A DNA stretch of 64,000 nt, taken from positions 35,553 through 99,552 of the forward strand of contig NZ_LRAC01000138.1 in NCBI RefSeq assembly GCF_001517085.1. Reading direction: 5' to 3'. Both the position numbers and the translations under genes were made by a program. Shown here piece after piece: positions 43,141 through 52,836 of the stretch (positions are counted from its first letter, which is position 1; each line of letters begins with the position of its first letter). Under the pieces are notes generated by a model. The model did no database searches. It was not told the origin of the DNA and saw only the letters and a program-made list of their open reading frames with translations. The DNA is from Paenibacillus sp. DMB5. Its GTDB lineage: Bacteria > Bacillota > Bacilli > Paenibacillales > Paenibacillaceae.

Positions 43141-44241
43141 ATGTCCACGCAGTTAATTCAGCTCAAGAAAGAAGATGAGCAGAAGGTAGTCGAGGAAGCC
43201 TCGCAGTTAATTGAACAGGTAGCCAAGACGGATACCGTCGCATTGGACTCTCTGATGGATGACATCGGCAAGCTGGGAGTTAAGACGCAGGAGAAGGCCG
43301 GGCAGACTCTGAAGCTTCTGGATCGTCCGGTCAATGACCTTATGTCAGGCAAGCGTGTTGAAGTGCCGAATATGATTATGAAGCTGCGCAATGAGTGCGA
43401 GACCCTGCAGCAGAGCAAGAATGTCAGCTTTTTTGGCAAAATGCTCCGCAAGAGCCCGCTGAAAAACTACGTCTATAAATATCAGTCTGTCCGCACGAAT
43501 ATCGACGCTATTGTGACCGGTCTGCGTGACGGCCGCGATACGCTTGAAGAGAGTATCGTCAATATGCGCCAGCTGAAGCGCACCTCGATGGAAGAGATCT
43601 ACAATTTGCAGACCAAAATTGCCTTCGGCAACAAGCTGAAGGAGCTGTTCGAGGTGGAAATTGCCAAGCCTGAGAACGAGTTCCGCAAAGCCTATCTGGA
43701 ACGCGGCCTGCGTAAGGTTATGGTCCGCATTCAGTCCATGACCGAGATGATACTGCTCTACAACCAGGCGATCGCCGCTACAGATATTATTAATGACAAC
43801 AATGATAAGCTGATTGATTCGGTTAACAACGCTATTGATAAAACCTCCAATCTGATCACCGTATCAGCCATGATTGCTATGTCTCTGGCGGACCAGGAAA
43901 ATGTCATTTCCGCGGTGGAAGCGACCAACAAGACGATCGAGGACCAGTTCAAGGAGAATGCCCGGCTGCTGCGCACCACAACCGAGAAGACTACAGAGCT
44001 TCTGTCCAAGCCTTCGATGTCGCTTGAGGCGGTTAACCAGGCCATCGGCGATCTGCTGAGTGCTCTGGACACCTCCGAGCAGTCCAACCGCCGGATTATC
44101 GAGAGCTGCCAGGATTACACCGCCAAGATGACGACAATCAACACCCAGCTTAATAACCGCCTCGGCTTGAACGAAGCCTCGCAGCCGCAGGCACTGAAGC
44201 AGGCAGAGAATGACAGCCGGCTCAGCAGCTTTTTAAATTAA
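43141..44241 (+). CDS. telA: TelA/KlaA-family toxic anion resistance protein
   Basis: A 366-residue, almost wholly helical protein with long coiled-coil stretches (QTLKLLDRPVNDLMSGKRVE, MRQLKRTSMEEIYNLQTKIA, YLERGLRKVMVRIQSMTEMI). This is the PF05816 pattern linked to tellurite and other oxyanion resistance. AGGAGG lies 8 bases before the ATG. It closes the Ter operon and is followed by a terminator. Its mechanism is unknown; an association with the membrane partner encoded just upstream is likely. Confidence 0.9.
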   Translation: MSTQLIQLKKEDEQKVVEEASQLIEQVAKTDTVALDSLMDDIGKLGVKTQEKAGQTLKLLDRPVNDLMSGKRVEVPNMIMKLRNECETLQQSKNVSFFGKMLRKSPLKNYVYKYQSVRTNIDAIVTGLRDGRDTLEESIVNMRQLKRTSMEEIYNLQTKIAFGNKLKELFEVEIAKPENEFRKAYLERGLRKVMVRIQSMTEMILLYNQAIAATDIINDNNDKLIDSVNNAIDKTSNLITVSAMIAMSLADQENVISAVEATNKTIEDQFKENARLLRTTTEKTTELLSKPSMSLEAVNQAIGDLLSALDTSEQSNRRIIESCQDYTAKMTTINTQLNNRLGLNEASQPQALKQAENDSRLSSFLN

Positions 44242-44269
44242 CATCTGCGCCCGAATATGATTCCTATTT

Positions 44270-44297
44270 AAGCCCGCCGGGGTGACTGGCGGGCTTT
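44270..44297 (+). terminator. Terminator at the end of the Ter operon
   Basis: AAGCCCGCC pairs with GGCGGGCTT around a short loop, followed by TGG rather than a long T-run, so it may be leaky. Confidence 0.6.
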
Positions 44298-44361
44298 GGA
44301 ATACCGCTCATAATCCTCTGACTCCCGGCATAAGTTCTTACGGAGAAACGGGGGTCAGCGG

Positions 44362-44463
44362 ATGATACTTGGATGCTTGATACTGGCGCTTATCGTCGTT
44401 GCCGGCGGTAATAAGGCCGAGTCGGTTGCCGGGCTGAATGAAGCGGATAAGGACGGCAGTTAA
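44362..44463 (+). CDS. Possible 33-residue membrane or secreted peptide
   Basis: A short ORF, ILGCLILALIVVAGGNKAES at its N-terminus, followed by a charged tail. One hydrophobic helix with an LGC near the start could even be a lipoprotein signal. GGGGGT lies 7 bases upstream. No homologue is known to me, and it could be chance. Confidence 0.3.
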   Translation: MILGCLILALIVVAGGNKAESVAGLNEADKDGS

Positions 44464-44608
44464 GCAAGCGGTGTTGCTCTCTCCAGAGGACAGAATTTTC
44501 TTTCGATTTCATGGTTCAAGTAATTTCCAGCGGTTTATTGGGTATAATAACCCGAGGCTGCAGAAAGCCGGGATAACTGCTGAAAATACAAGCTTATGCG
44601 GAGGTCAT

Positions 44609-45406
44609 ATGGAGAACGAGGCACTGCTGCAGGTTGAAAAATTGGCACTCAAGAAACAGAAAATTTTTGATCAAAGTGTACTTCGCTATATCGCCAGGGC
44701 GATGCTGGCCAGTATGTTCATCGGCTTCGGCGTCATAGTAGCCTTCAAAACAGGCAACTTCTTCTACATGGAACATTCACCAATGACCTACCCGATGGCG
44801 GCCATTACCTTTGGTGCTGCGATCATTCTTATCTCTTACGGCGGCGGGGACCTGTTCACCGGGGATACGTTTTACTACTCGTATGCCGCTCTCAGAAAAA
44901 AGATGCAGTGGACCAAGGTCGTCCGGATGTGGGTGATCAGCTATATCGGAAACATTCTTGGCGCTTCGGCGTTTGCATTGCTGATTTTTTTGACCGGACT
45001 GTACGATGATTCGAGTGTTAACAGTTTTCTGCTGAATGTCGTAGCCCACAAAATGGAGGCGCCGGCGCTTCAGCTGTTCTTCCGGGCCATCCTCTGTAAC
45101 TGGCTGGTCTGTCTGGCGTTTTTTGTGCCGATGTCGATGAAGCATGACGGAGCCAAAATGTTCGCAATGATGCTGTTCGTTTTCTGCTTCTTTATTTCCG
45201 GGTATGAGCACAGTATTGCCAATATGTGTACTTTTGCTATTGCGCTGGTGCTGGATCACCCCGGTACGATCTCCTGGGGCGGTGTGGTGCATAATCTGGT
45301 GCCGGTTACGCTCGGCAATCTGATCGGCGGCGGTGTACTGATGGGCGTCATGTACTATTATGTGAATAAGCCATTTCTGGACAAGGACCCCGGGGATTTG
45401 CACTAA
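44609..45406 (+). CDS. Formate/nitrite transporter family channel
   Basis: A 265-residue membrane protein with six hydrophobic segments. The motifs AMLASMFIGFGVIV, SYGGGDLFTGD (second half of the first repeat), FRAILCNWLVCLAFFVPM and SIANM are those of FNT channels for formate, nitrite or hydrosulfide. The ATG at 44609 has GCGGAGG 7 bases upstream; the longer ORF start at 44438 lacks a site. A TATAAT (around 44550) may be its promoter. It is monocistronic and ends at a strong terminator. Confidence 0.9.
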   Translation: MENEALLQVEKLALKKQKIFDQSVLRYIARAMLASMFIGFGVIVAFKTGNFFYMEHSPMTYPMAAITFGAAIILISYGGGDLFTGDTFYYSYAALRKKMQWTKVVRMWVISYIGNILGASAFALLIFLTGLYDDSSVNSFLLNVVAHKMEAPALQLFFRAILCNWLVCLAFFVPMSMKHDGAKMFAMMLFVFCFFISGYEHSIANMCTFAIALVLDHPGTISWGGVVHNLVPVTLGNLIGGGVLMGVMYYYVNKPFLDKDPGDLH

Positions 45407-45429
45407 GATCCGGATAAGTCCTGATTCAC

Positions 45430-45465
45430 AAAGACCTTGCCCCAATAAGGGGCAAGGTCTTTGTT
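45430..45465 (+). terminator. Terminator after the FNT channel gene
   Basis: AAAGACCTTGCCCC pairs perfectly with GGGGCAAGGTCTTT, followed by GTTGTTTG. Confidence 0.85.
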
Positions 45466-45524
45466 GTTTGTCCTGACAGGCCTTCCGCTTGCCGGAGAGA
45501 GGAACGAAAGATGGAATGCTATAC

Positions 45525-45562
45525 AAAAAGCCCCCGCGCGAATCAATCGGCACGGGGGCTTA
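45525..45562 (-). terminator. Terminator after the TPM-domain gene
   Basis: On the minus strand AAGCCCCCG pairs with CGGGGGCTT and runs into TTTTTG, eight bases beyond the stop codon. Confidence 0.85.
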
Positions 45563-45569
45563 AATCGGT

Positions 45570-47911
45570 CTACCACTTGGAGCCGCCGGAATTGCGGCCT
45601 GACTTGCCGCCGCCCCAGGAAGAGCCTCCGGAGGAACGCCCGCCCCCGCCCCAGGAGGAGCCTCCGGAGGAACGGCCGCCGCCGAAACCGCCGGAGGAAG
45701 GCGGGCCGGAGGACATCCGCTTCCGCGCCTGCTCTCTGCGCTGGCGCTCCCGCATCATCGCGAGCTGGGCCTGACGCTCTGCTTCTTCCTTCTGCCGTAC
45801 CAGGCGGTTCGCTTCTTCGACAAATGAGGAGATCTGGGCTGCGTAGGAGCGTCCCAGCGACTCCAGCTCATCCAGGTTGTAAGGGCGTGAACTCAGCCTT
45901 GATTCAAGCTGCCCGTATTCAGGCAGCAGGCTGGCCTGGAATCTGCTGCGGCCCGCTAATCCTCTGCTCTCCAGCAGCCGCTGGGCTGAGTCTGCCGTCC
46001 CAGGCCATCCTGGAAGAGGCGTTTCACGCCTTCCAGCCGTTCGTTCAGCTCATCCAGGCTGTGCGAGACGCTGCTGAACTGCTTGGCCGTCTCCTCCTGC
46101 AGCGTGAGCAGACGGTCAAGCCCGCTGCGCGCATTGTCGTACTCTCCGCGCTCGTCGCTGGCCCACGTTTCGATCTGCGGCACCTCACCGGCACCCTCGC
46201 GCAGCCGGGCGCCGGAGGAATCCAGCACCCCGGCAAGACTTGCGAGGTGCTGCTCGGCGAACCGGGTCCGGGCTTCAGCCAGCCGGCTCTGCAGCCCGAT
46301 CAGCCGCTGGGTCAGCCCGCTCCAGCCGCTGCGGACCGTCTCCAGATCACGGCGATTGCTCTCCCGGATCTGCGCCTGCCGTTCAGTCATGGCCACCGCC
46401 TCCTGAACCAGCATATCCATGGTTGCAGCAATGCTGCGCACCTGATCCATATCTCCGCTGCGCAGCGGGGCCCGTAGCGTCTCTGCTGCAGAGCTGGCCT
46501 GATCAAGGTTGACGTAAGGCTTAACCTTCATATTGTGCAGGGCGTTCTGTTCAATGATCCCGGCAATCTTCGTACGTGCCGCAGCAAGAACACCCGGGAA
46601 GCCCTGAAGCTTGTCGTCATAGACATCTACATCGCGCAGATCCTGTTCAATCTGCTCCTGCTGTTCCTGGGCCTCTTCCGTAATATCCTGAGCGGCAATC
46701 GGGTCGAACAGCTCGAGCTGATCTGCTTTGGCAGTCGCCTCGGCCAGCTCTTTCAGATCCTCGGCGATTTCCTGCAGCTCATAGCCTGTGTCTTTGACTG
46801 CCTCCTGCAGCTGGGTGTCCAGCTCAGGGGTGTCCTTTTTGAGCTCGGTAATCTGCTGTTTAACATTGCGGTCAGCGTCCGTGATCAAGGCAATCTGCCG
46901 CTCTTCATCCTCAAGCCGGGTGCGGAAGGCGGCAGCAGTCTGCTCTGCCTGGCCGATTGCCGATTTGAGCGCGGCAAGCTGATAGAACGCCGGCTTCGGG
47001 CTGCGGCCTGTGCCCTGCAGAGCTGAAATCTCCACCAGCTGGGCATCCAGCCGTTTGGAGATGCCTGCAACCATCTCGCCGGTCTTGCCCTGTACGATGC
47101 CCTGGAACGGCTGCAGCGTCTCAATGGCCCGGTTCGTCCGTACAAGCAGGTCAGCCAGCTGGTCCTGAAGCACGCTGAGCTGCTTGCGGCGGCGCTGGCC
47201 GGTGACCAGCACATACAGTACCAAGGCCAGCAGCGCCGCACCAGCAGCTATGGCCCCCAGGGTCAGCAGCGGCAGGCCGGAACTGCGGGACGCGGTCCCG
47301 CTTCCGGCTCCCGTGCTGCCCGGTCCCCCGGAACCGCTAACCCCGCCGCCTGCGCTACCAGTACCAGTGCTTCCCGAGCCGCCAACCCCGCCAGCACTTC
47401 CGTTGCCGGTACCTCCGGAGCCCTGCGTACTGCCAAGAGATTGCAGCTCTGTAATCAGAGCGCTGATGGCGCCCGCAAAATCGCCCTCTCTGGCGGAGGG
47501 GATGAAATAGGCGTCAATAATACCGGTGATAGCTGCGCTTCCTGTTCCTCCGACCTGGTTCTGCGACCAGCTGTTAATGGCATTCTGCAGCGAAGTGTTG
47601 ATGAAATTAAGCTCAACCTGCTGGTCACCTGCGGAGATCAGCAGAAGAATATCCTGGGAGGATAATCCCCAGCTGTCATATACGCTGCTTGCAAAGTCTG
47701 TGGCGTTGGCGCCGTCCAGTGAATCTATAGTCAGCACGTGGAAGGTATAACGCCCGTCTGCAGCAGCTTTGGCAATAGCTGCTGCCTCCTGCGAAGTGAG
47801 CATGCCTGCTTCATCGGTAACCAAACCCTGCTGTGCGGGGAATCCGGCAGCTTGAACTCCGGTCATCCACAGCACGCTGAGGATCAGGAATAGAGACAAT
47901 ATCTTTTTCAA
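45570..47911 (-). CDS. TPM-domain membrane protein with Gly/Ser-rich tail, one frameshift
   Basis: About 780 residues after restoring a base near 45991 (GRQDSAQRLL). A signal peptide (KKILSLFLILSVLW, cut near VQAAG) is followed by a TPM domain (residues 25-165: GLVTDEAGMLTSQEAAA, YDSWGLSSQDILLLIS). Then come a Gly/Ser-rich linker, one membrane helix (LLTLGAIAAGAALLALVLYV) and a long coiled-coil cytoplasmic part. The uncorrected frame stops at 45956; the other frame adds about 130 residues ending in repeats of RSSGGSSWGGG. The TTG at 47911 has CGGAGTG upstream. TPM proteins relate to photosystem repair and phosphatase-like folds; the role here is unknown. Confidence 0.8.
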
Positions 47912-48050
47912 TTTGAGCACACTCCGTTCTAAGGGACTATGGCCCGGTTTATTATTGTGATTATACCCTATTAGGCGAGTGAAATCCCAGGCGGTGCAGG
48001 ATACGGTGCTTAAAGAGTCTTTGTGCTGGCTCTGCCAAGCCCGTTTAAAC

Positions 48051-48082
48051 AAAAAAACGCATCCCCGTAATACGGGAATGCG
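48051..48082 (-). terminator. Terminator after the small Fur-linked gene
   Basis: On the minus strand CGCATTCCCG pairs with CGGGGATGCG and is followed by seven T. Confidence 0.85.
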
Positions 48083-48097
48083 CAATCAGAATGTCTG

Positions 48098-48241
48098 CTA
48101 TCTGGTCTGCAGGCAGAGTATATATTGCAGGCGGGATTTAATTTCCTTTTGCCATTTCAGGTCTCCGACTTTAACGGCAAGATTGAGCAGATCCAGATAA
48201 TCGTCAACCTGTAATGCTGTCCGGGTAGTGGCTGCGTTCAT
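48098..48241 (-). CDS. Small protein (47 residues) behind a Fur box
   Basis: A 47-residue ORF starting NAATTRTALQVDDYLDLLNL and ending KSRLQYILCLQTR. It is amphipathic helical with a basic C-terminal half. AAAGGAG lies 10 bases before the ATG and a strong terminator follows, so it is very likely expressed. A near-perfect Fur box lies 56 bases upstream. Bacillus subtilis makes small Fur-controlled proteins (FbpA, FbpB, FbpC) that help the iron-sparing small RNA FsrA. This protein does not share their sequence but might play an equivalent role. No family recognised. Confidence 0.7.
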   Translation of the reverse strand: MNAATTRTALQVDDYLDLLNLAVKVGDLKWQKEIKSRLQYILCLQTR

Positions 48242-48297
48242 GGGTGTTCAGTCTCCTTTTGGCTCAATATAGTGAAGGGATAGAATGTTTATAATTC

Positions 48298-48316
48298 AAT
48301 AATGATAATCATTATC
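48298..48316. promoter_or_regulatory. Fur box
   Basis: AATAATGATAATCATTATC matches the classic 19-base Fur consensus at 18 positions. It lies 56 bases before the small minus-strand gene and 213 bases before the cyclic-di-GMP gene on the plus strand. The first is the better target by distance. Confidence 0.8.
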
Positions 48317-48469
48317 ACTGGTTATTGTTATTATCCACATTTTGCTCCCAAAAAGCAATATAAAATTATAGGCTCTAACTTTTTTTCTTTGGAATCGGGC
48401 CTACATATGAACACAGTTGCACATTTTATCACATTTAGAGAGGGAATGGGCAGGAACCCTACCATATTT

Positions 48470-48476
48470 TGTCGAA
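48470..48476 (+). promoter_or_regulatory. Candidate Spo0A box before the GGDEF-EAL gene
   Basis: TGTCGAA within ATTTTGTCGAATA, 53 bases upstream of the start codon. This is the exact 0A-box consensus, but the motif is short. The second cyclic-di-GMP gene has the same extended sequence upstream. Confidence 0.45.
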
Positions 48477-48529
48477 TAAAACTTGATAGGATAGCCCTTA
48501 GCTGATTTTGGGGAAGAAGGAGAATTGCA

Positions 48530-51500
48530 ATGAAGCGGTGTAAATGTTTAGTTCTGATTAGCATCTTGCTTATGCTGGCACCGCCTGCTGCCGCCCGCGC
48601 TGAAAGACAGGATATCAAGTACCAGGCAGAACTGGATTACCCGCCTTTCAAGTATATTCAGAACGGTTATTTAACCGGATTTGATATTGATCTTACAAGC
48701 ATGATTTTTGAAAAGAAGGAATATCTGATCCGCTACAGCACCGGAGACTGGGAACAGACTTACCAGCTGCTGACCAGCGGGCAAATTGACACAACCGGAC
48801 TTATGGCAGTAACAGAGCAGCGGAAAAAAGATATTCTTTTCTCCACCCCGGTATTCAAGAGTTACGTTTCTGTATATTCGCGGCAGGCGCTCAAAGACAA
48901 GGTAACTCTGGGCACACTTGAGAACTACAAGATTGGTGTAGGACATAGCCAATATACTGCAGCGCTGCTGCAGAGTAAAGCAGGCGTTTCGAAATACATA
49001 GAATATCCGACTGTACCGGATGCGCTGGAAGCTCTCGAAAAAGGTGAAATCGACCTGCTGTTTGAGAATCAGGGGGTTGTTGACTACCTGATTGTCGAGC
49101 AGGGACTGACGGGCAACGTAATCCGCAAAATTAGCAACCTTTACCCGGTAGATGTGGCTTATGGAGTAAGCACCTCATCTCCGGAGCTTGTCCCGTATAT
49201 TAATGCAAGGCTGGAACGGCTTCAGCGTTCGGGTGCCTTCGAGGAGCTGTACCAGCAGTATTTCTTCACACATTCGGCCGGTTACACCGCCATGATAAAT
49301 GACCGGATTATATTTGGGATTGTTATTGGTTTATGTCTGCTTCTCTTCGGAATTGTATCCATCAGAATGTATATCCGGCGGCTGAGAAGGACGATTCATT
49401 CGGGGCAGGAGTTTTTTGAAGATGTGATTGAGCATACCGGAATGATTGTATGGGCGGTATCCGGGGATGGGCGGGTTACGCGCTTCAACCAGTTTGCTGA
49501 GAAGATGACCGGGCTGAAGGAACAAGAGGTGCTTGGCAAAAAGCTCAGCGAGCTTCCCGGGCTGGACGGCGATGTTTCGCTTCTGCGCGATCTGCTGACC
49601 AGGGCGGTCTATCAGGATTTTGTCAACAATGTAGAGCTGAAGCTGCCGGAGCACTCGCCGGAGGCGAGGTTCTTCTCCATCCGGACCACGCTGATCAAAG
49701 GAATGGATGACCAGGATGAATCTGTCTATCTGCTGGTGGGGCTGGATATCGATGACTGCAAGCAGAATGAGCTGAAGCTGCAGCTCAGCTATGAAGAGCT
49801 GGAATCGACTTACGAGGAATTAACGGCGACGGAGACCGAATTACAGGAGCAGTTGTACAGGCTGAGTGTAAGTGAACGCCGGCTGCGCCTGACCTCTGAG
49901 GGTTCTGGTGCTTATATGTGGGAGCTGGACTGGAAAACCGGGTTCTACAAGCTGTCGGAGCGCTGGTACGAGGTGATGGGGTATACGGAGGAAGAAATTA
50001 ACGGGATGGAAAACGGGGTTCTCAGCATCATTCATCCCGATGATCAGGCGTCAGCCAATAAGGCGAGGCAGGCGCACCTGAGCGGAAAGACTCCAATCTA
50101 TGAGACCGAGTACCGCATGCGCACAAAAGACAATCATTACATCTGGTTTGAAGTAAGAGGGAAGGCTATTGTTGATCCTACGGATCAGCTCAAGCTGTTC
50201 AACGGCTCGCTCATTGATATCAGCAGGCGTAAGCAGGCGGAATTCAAGCTGAATAACAGCTACCAGGAGCTGGAAGCAACGTATGAACAGCTTACGGCGA
50301 CACAGCAGGAGCTTGTAGAGCAGTATGATATGCTGCTGGAAAATCAGAAAAACATGCACCGGCTGGCCTATATGGACTCGCTAAGCAATCTGCCGAACCG
50401 CATTTCCCTGCTGGAGGCAATGGAGAATTATTTCCGGCGGCCGGGCGGCAAAGCGGCGCTGATGTTCGTGGACACCGACAATTTCAAATATATCAATGAT
50501 ACACTGGGCCATAAATCCGGTGATATTCTGATCCGTAAGGCAAGTGAACGGCTCCAGTCGCTTGTCCAGGGCAAGGGAATGCTTTCCAGGCTTGGCGGGG
50601 ATGAGTTCGTCGTCTTTATCGAGGATGCCGAAGACCGCAAAGCGGTGCTTACGCTGGCGGACGATATTATGCGGGCTTTCCGCAGGTCGATCCTGATCGG
50701 GGAGAGCAACCTCTATGTGTCGGTCAGCATAGGTATCTCCTTCTACCCGGAGGACGGGGAGACGACGGAGGAGATTCTCAAGAATGCCGATGTGGCGATG
50801 TACCGGGCCAAAGAGGAAGGCAAGGGCACCTACGTTATTTATGACAAGTCGATGCATACCGCATTCAATGAACGGATGCATATTGAAAAGCATCTGCGCA
50901 GCGCAATGAACAACAATGAATTTGAACTGCACTACCAGCCGCAGGCAGACATCAAGACAGGAGAAATCACCGGATTCGAAGCCCTGATCCGCTGGAACAG
51001 TCCCGTGCTCGGCTTCGTATCTCCGCTCTCCTTCATCAAGGTTGCCGAGGATTCCAGGCTTATTATTTACATCGGGGAATGGGTTCTGCGGGAAGCCTGC
51101 AGCTTCATGAAGAGTATACATGAGCGTACCGGAAGGCTCTATAAAATATCCGTCAATATTTCTATCATCCAGCTTCTGCAGGATGATTTCGTCGAAATCG
51201 TGCTGGACAGCCTGAAGCAAAGCGGGCTTGCACCAAGCTGCCTGGAGCTGGAGATTACAGAATCAATCTTTATGGAGTCGTTCGAGAGTACAGTCAGCAA
51301 GCTGGAATTCCTCAAGTCACGCGGTATCCGGATTGCCCTTGATGATTTCGGAACCGGCTATTCCTCGCTGAGCTATCTGCAGCAGCTGCCGATCTCTACG
51401 CTCAAGATGGACAAAATCTTTATCGACTCCCTGGCCGATCAGGCCTACAGCGAATCCTTCGTCCAGACCATTATTGTGCTTGGCCATAAAATGGGGCTGG

Positions 51501-51634
51501 ATGTCGTGGCCGAAGGAGTCGAAGATGACAGCCAGCTGGCATTTCTGAACGAATCGGGATGTGACAAGGTCCAGGGTTACCTGATCAGCAGGCCTGTGCC
51601 CCCTAGGGGGGTGTGGGAACTGCTGGAGCATTAG
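48530..51634 (+). CDS. Membrane sensor with SBP, two PAS, GGDEF and EAL domains
   Basis: A 1034-residue protein. A signal peptide (residues 1-24) precedes an SBP_bac_3 domain (28-245: AELDYPPFKYIQNGYLTGFD) exposed outside the cell. One membrane helix follows (about 257-282, RIIFGIVIGLCLLLFGIVS), then PAS domains near 290-420 and 445-575. The diguanylate cyclase core has an intact LGGDEF motif (about 690), and the phosphodiesterase domain has FEALIRW (about 816) and DDFGTGYSS. Both catalytic motifs are intact. Ligand binding outside the cell, perhaps an amino acid, probably shifts the balance of cyclic-di-GMP synthesis and breakdown. Confidence 0.92.
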   Translation: MKRCKCLVLISILLMLAPPAAARAERQDIKYQAELDYPPFKYIQNGYLTGFDIDLTSMIFEKKEYLIRYSTGDWEQTYQLLTSGQIDTTGLMAVTEQRKKDILFSTPVFKSYVSVYSRQALKDKVTLGTLENYKIGVGHSQYTAALLQSKAGVSKYIEYPTVPDALEALEKGEIDLLFENQGVVDYLIVEQGLTGNVIRKISNLYPVDVAYGVSTSSPELVPYINARLERLQRSGAFEELYQQYFFTHSAGYTAMINDRIIFGIVIGLCLLLFGIVSIRMYIRRLRRTIHSGQEFFEDVIEHTGMIVWAVSGDGRVTRFNQFAEKMTGLKEQEVLGKKLSELPGLDGDVSLLRDLLTRAVYQDFVNNVELKLPEHSPEARFFSIRTTLIKGMDDQDESVYLLVGLDIDDCKQNELKLQLSYEELESTYEELTATETELQEQLYRLSVSERRLRLTSEGSGAYMWELDWKTGFYKLSERWYEVMGYTEEEINGMENGVLSIIHPDDQASANKARQAHLSGKTPIYETEYRMRTKDNHYIWFEVRGKAIVDPTDQLKLFNGSLIDISRRKQAEFKLNNSYQELEATYEQLTATQQELVEQYDMLLENQKNMHRLAYMDSLSNLPNRISLLEAMENYFRRPGGKAALMFVDTDNFKYINDTLGHKSGDILIRKASERLQSLVQGKGMLSRLGGDEFVVFIEDAEDRKAVLTLADDIMRAFRRSILIGESNLYVSVSIGISFYPEDGETTEEILKNADVAMYRAKEEGKGTYVIYDKSMHTAFNERMHIEKHLRSAMNNNEFELHYQPQADIKTGEITGFEALIRWNSPVLGFVSPLSFIKVAEDSRLIIYIGEWVLREACSFMKSIHERTGRLYKISVNISIIQLLQDDFVEIVLDSLKQSGLAPSCLELEITESIFMESFESTVSKLEFLKSRGIRIALDDFGTGYSSLSYLQQLPISTLKMDKIFIDSLADQAYSESFVQTIIVLGHKMGLDVVAEGVEDDSQLAFLNESGCDKVQGYLISRPVPPRGVWELLEH

Positions 51635-51651
51635 AAGACGAAGGTGAACAG

Positions 51652-51691
51652 AACAAAACGATCTGCGTGTATTACGCAGATCCGTTTTGTT
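51652..51691. terminator. Bidirectional terminator between the two cyclic-di-GMP genes
   Basis: AACAAAACG.ATCTGCG pairs with CGCAGAT.CGTTTTGTT; the flanking T and A runs allow use from both sides. Confidence 0.85.
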
Positions 51692-51703
51692 GTAATACAG
51701 GGG

Positions 51704-52798
51704 TTATTTCAGGACGATCTTGTTTTTGCCCGTCTTCTTGGCTTCGTACAGGGCGTCGTCTGCCTGCTGAAAGGTGTAGCTTTTCGTATCGGAGACCGAA
51801 AACTCATGCATGCCGATGCTGACGGTTACAGATCCGCCGTTCATTTCTTCAATCGGCATGCCGGCTATACCTGTCAGAATCCGCTCCATGATCTCCTGTG
51901 CTTCCTTCAGCTGCTTGGCGGTCAGAATGACTACGAATTCCTCTCCTCCATACCGGGCGGCGAAATCATCGGTGCCGATATTCTTCAGCACTACAGCGGC
52001 TACCTGCTTGAGCACAATATCGCCCACCCAGTGCCCGTACTGGTCATTCACTTTTTTGAAATTGTCGATATCCAGGACAGCCAGCTGCATCGGGAAAGGG
52101 TTATTCTGCTGATGATCGATCAGCCAGCCGAGATATTCGTGAAACGTCTTGTGATTATACAAATCGGTCAGCGGATCAATCTTGGACAGCCGGTCCATGA
52201 TGATATTCTGAATGCGCAAATCCTGCTCCGCCTTCAGAGAATCCTGAAGGGACCGCATAAGATCCCGCCCGCGGCCGATCACTCCGAATCCGGCCAGTGC
52301 GGTGCCGGCAAAAATCAGCGCAATCATAATATGCTGAATCCGCAGCGTATATTCGTAGACCGGTGTATTCATGAACAGCATGACGGTGTAGAGCAGACAG
52401 ATCAGTGATGATGCCTTCATATAGCTGCTTTTGAGATAGATCATGGATACAAGTAGCGGAAGAAGCATGATAAGCGGCTTGACCTCGTACTCGGTACTGA
52501 GATTGGTGATAATCAGGATAGCGTAGATATGACTTGCGACAACAATCGAGAATTCCGAGAATACCGGCCTCCACCTGTAGATGGCCTCCAGAGTGAGGAT
52601 CAGAACAAGGATAACGGAGTCTGGTATCAAAACATGGGTCACGAAATATTGTCTGTCTGTGAATTCAGGTCTATGGCCCCACATGGATAGTGAGATGAAC
52701 AGCTGACTAGCCAAATATACGAGGAGAACCATCCAGAAAGTATTGAGGAGTACCCGGTTCCAGTAGCTTTGGCGAGGAGTTGGCGGTGGGATGTGCAT
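51704..52798 (-). CDS. Membrane diguanylate cyclase (GGDEF)
   Basis: A 364-residue protein. About six hydrophobic segments occupy residues 15-190 (NTFWMVLLVYLASQ, DSVILVLILTL, FSIVVASHIYAIL and others). A GGDEF domain follows: SKIDPLTDLYNHKTFHEYL and RYGGEEFVVIL with the active GGEEF form. It makes cyclic di-GMP. The ATG at 52798 is preferred over 52804 because the latter leaves no room after GAGGAA. It converges on the sensor GGDEF-EAL gene and carries the same Spo0A-like motif upstream. Confidence 0.92.
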   Translation of the reverse strand: MHIPPPTPRQSYWNRVLLNTFWMVLLVYLASQLFISLSMWGHRPEFTDRQYFVTHVLIPDSVILVLILTLEAIYRWRPVFSEFSIVVASHIYAILIITNLSTEYEVKPLIMLLPLLVSMIYLKSSYMKASSLICLLYTVMLFMNTPVYEYTLRIQHIMIALIFAGTALAGFGVIGRGRDLMRSLQDSLKAEQDLRIQNIIMDRLSKIDPLTDLYNHKTFHEYLGWLIDHQQNNPFPMQLAVLDIDNFKKVNDQYGHWVGDIVLKQVAAVVLKNIGTDDFAARYGGEEFVVILTAKQLKEAQEIMERILTGIAGMPIEEMNGGSVTVSIGMHEFSVSDTKSYTFQQADDALYEAKKTGKNKIVLK

Positions 52799-52836
52799 AA
52801 ACATTTCCTCATTTCCAGTGGCAATATAACTATATA

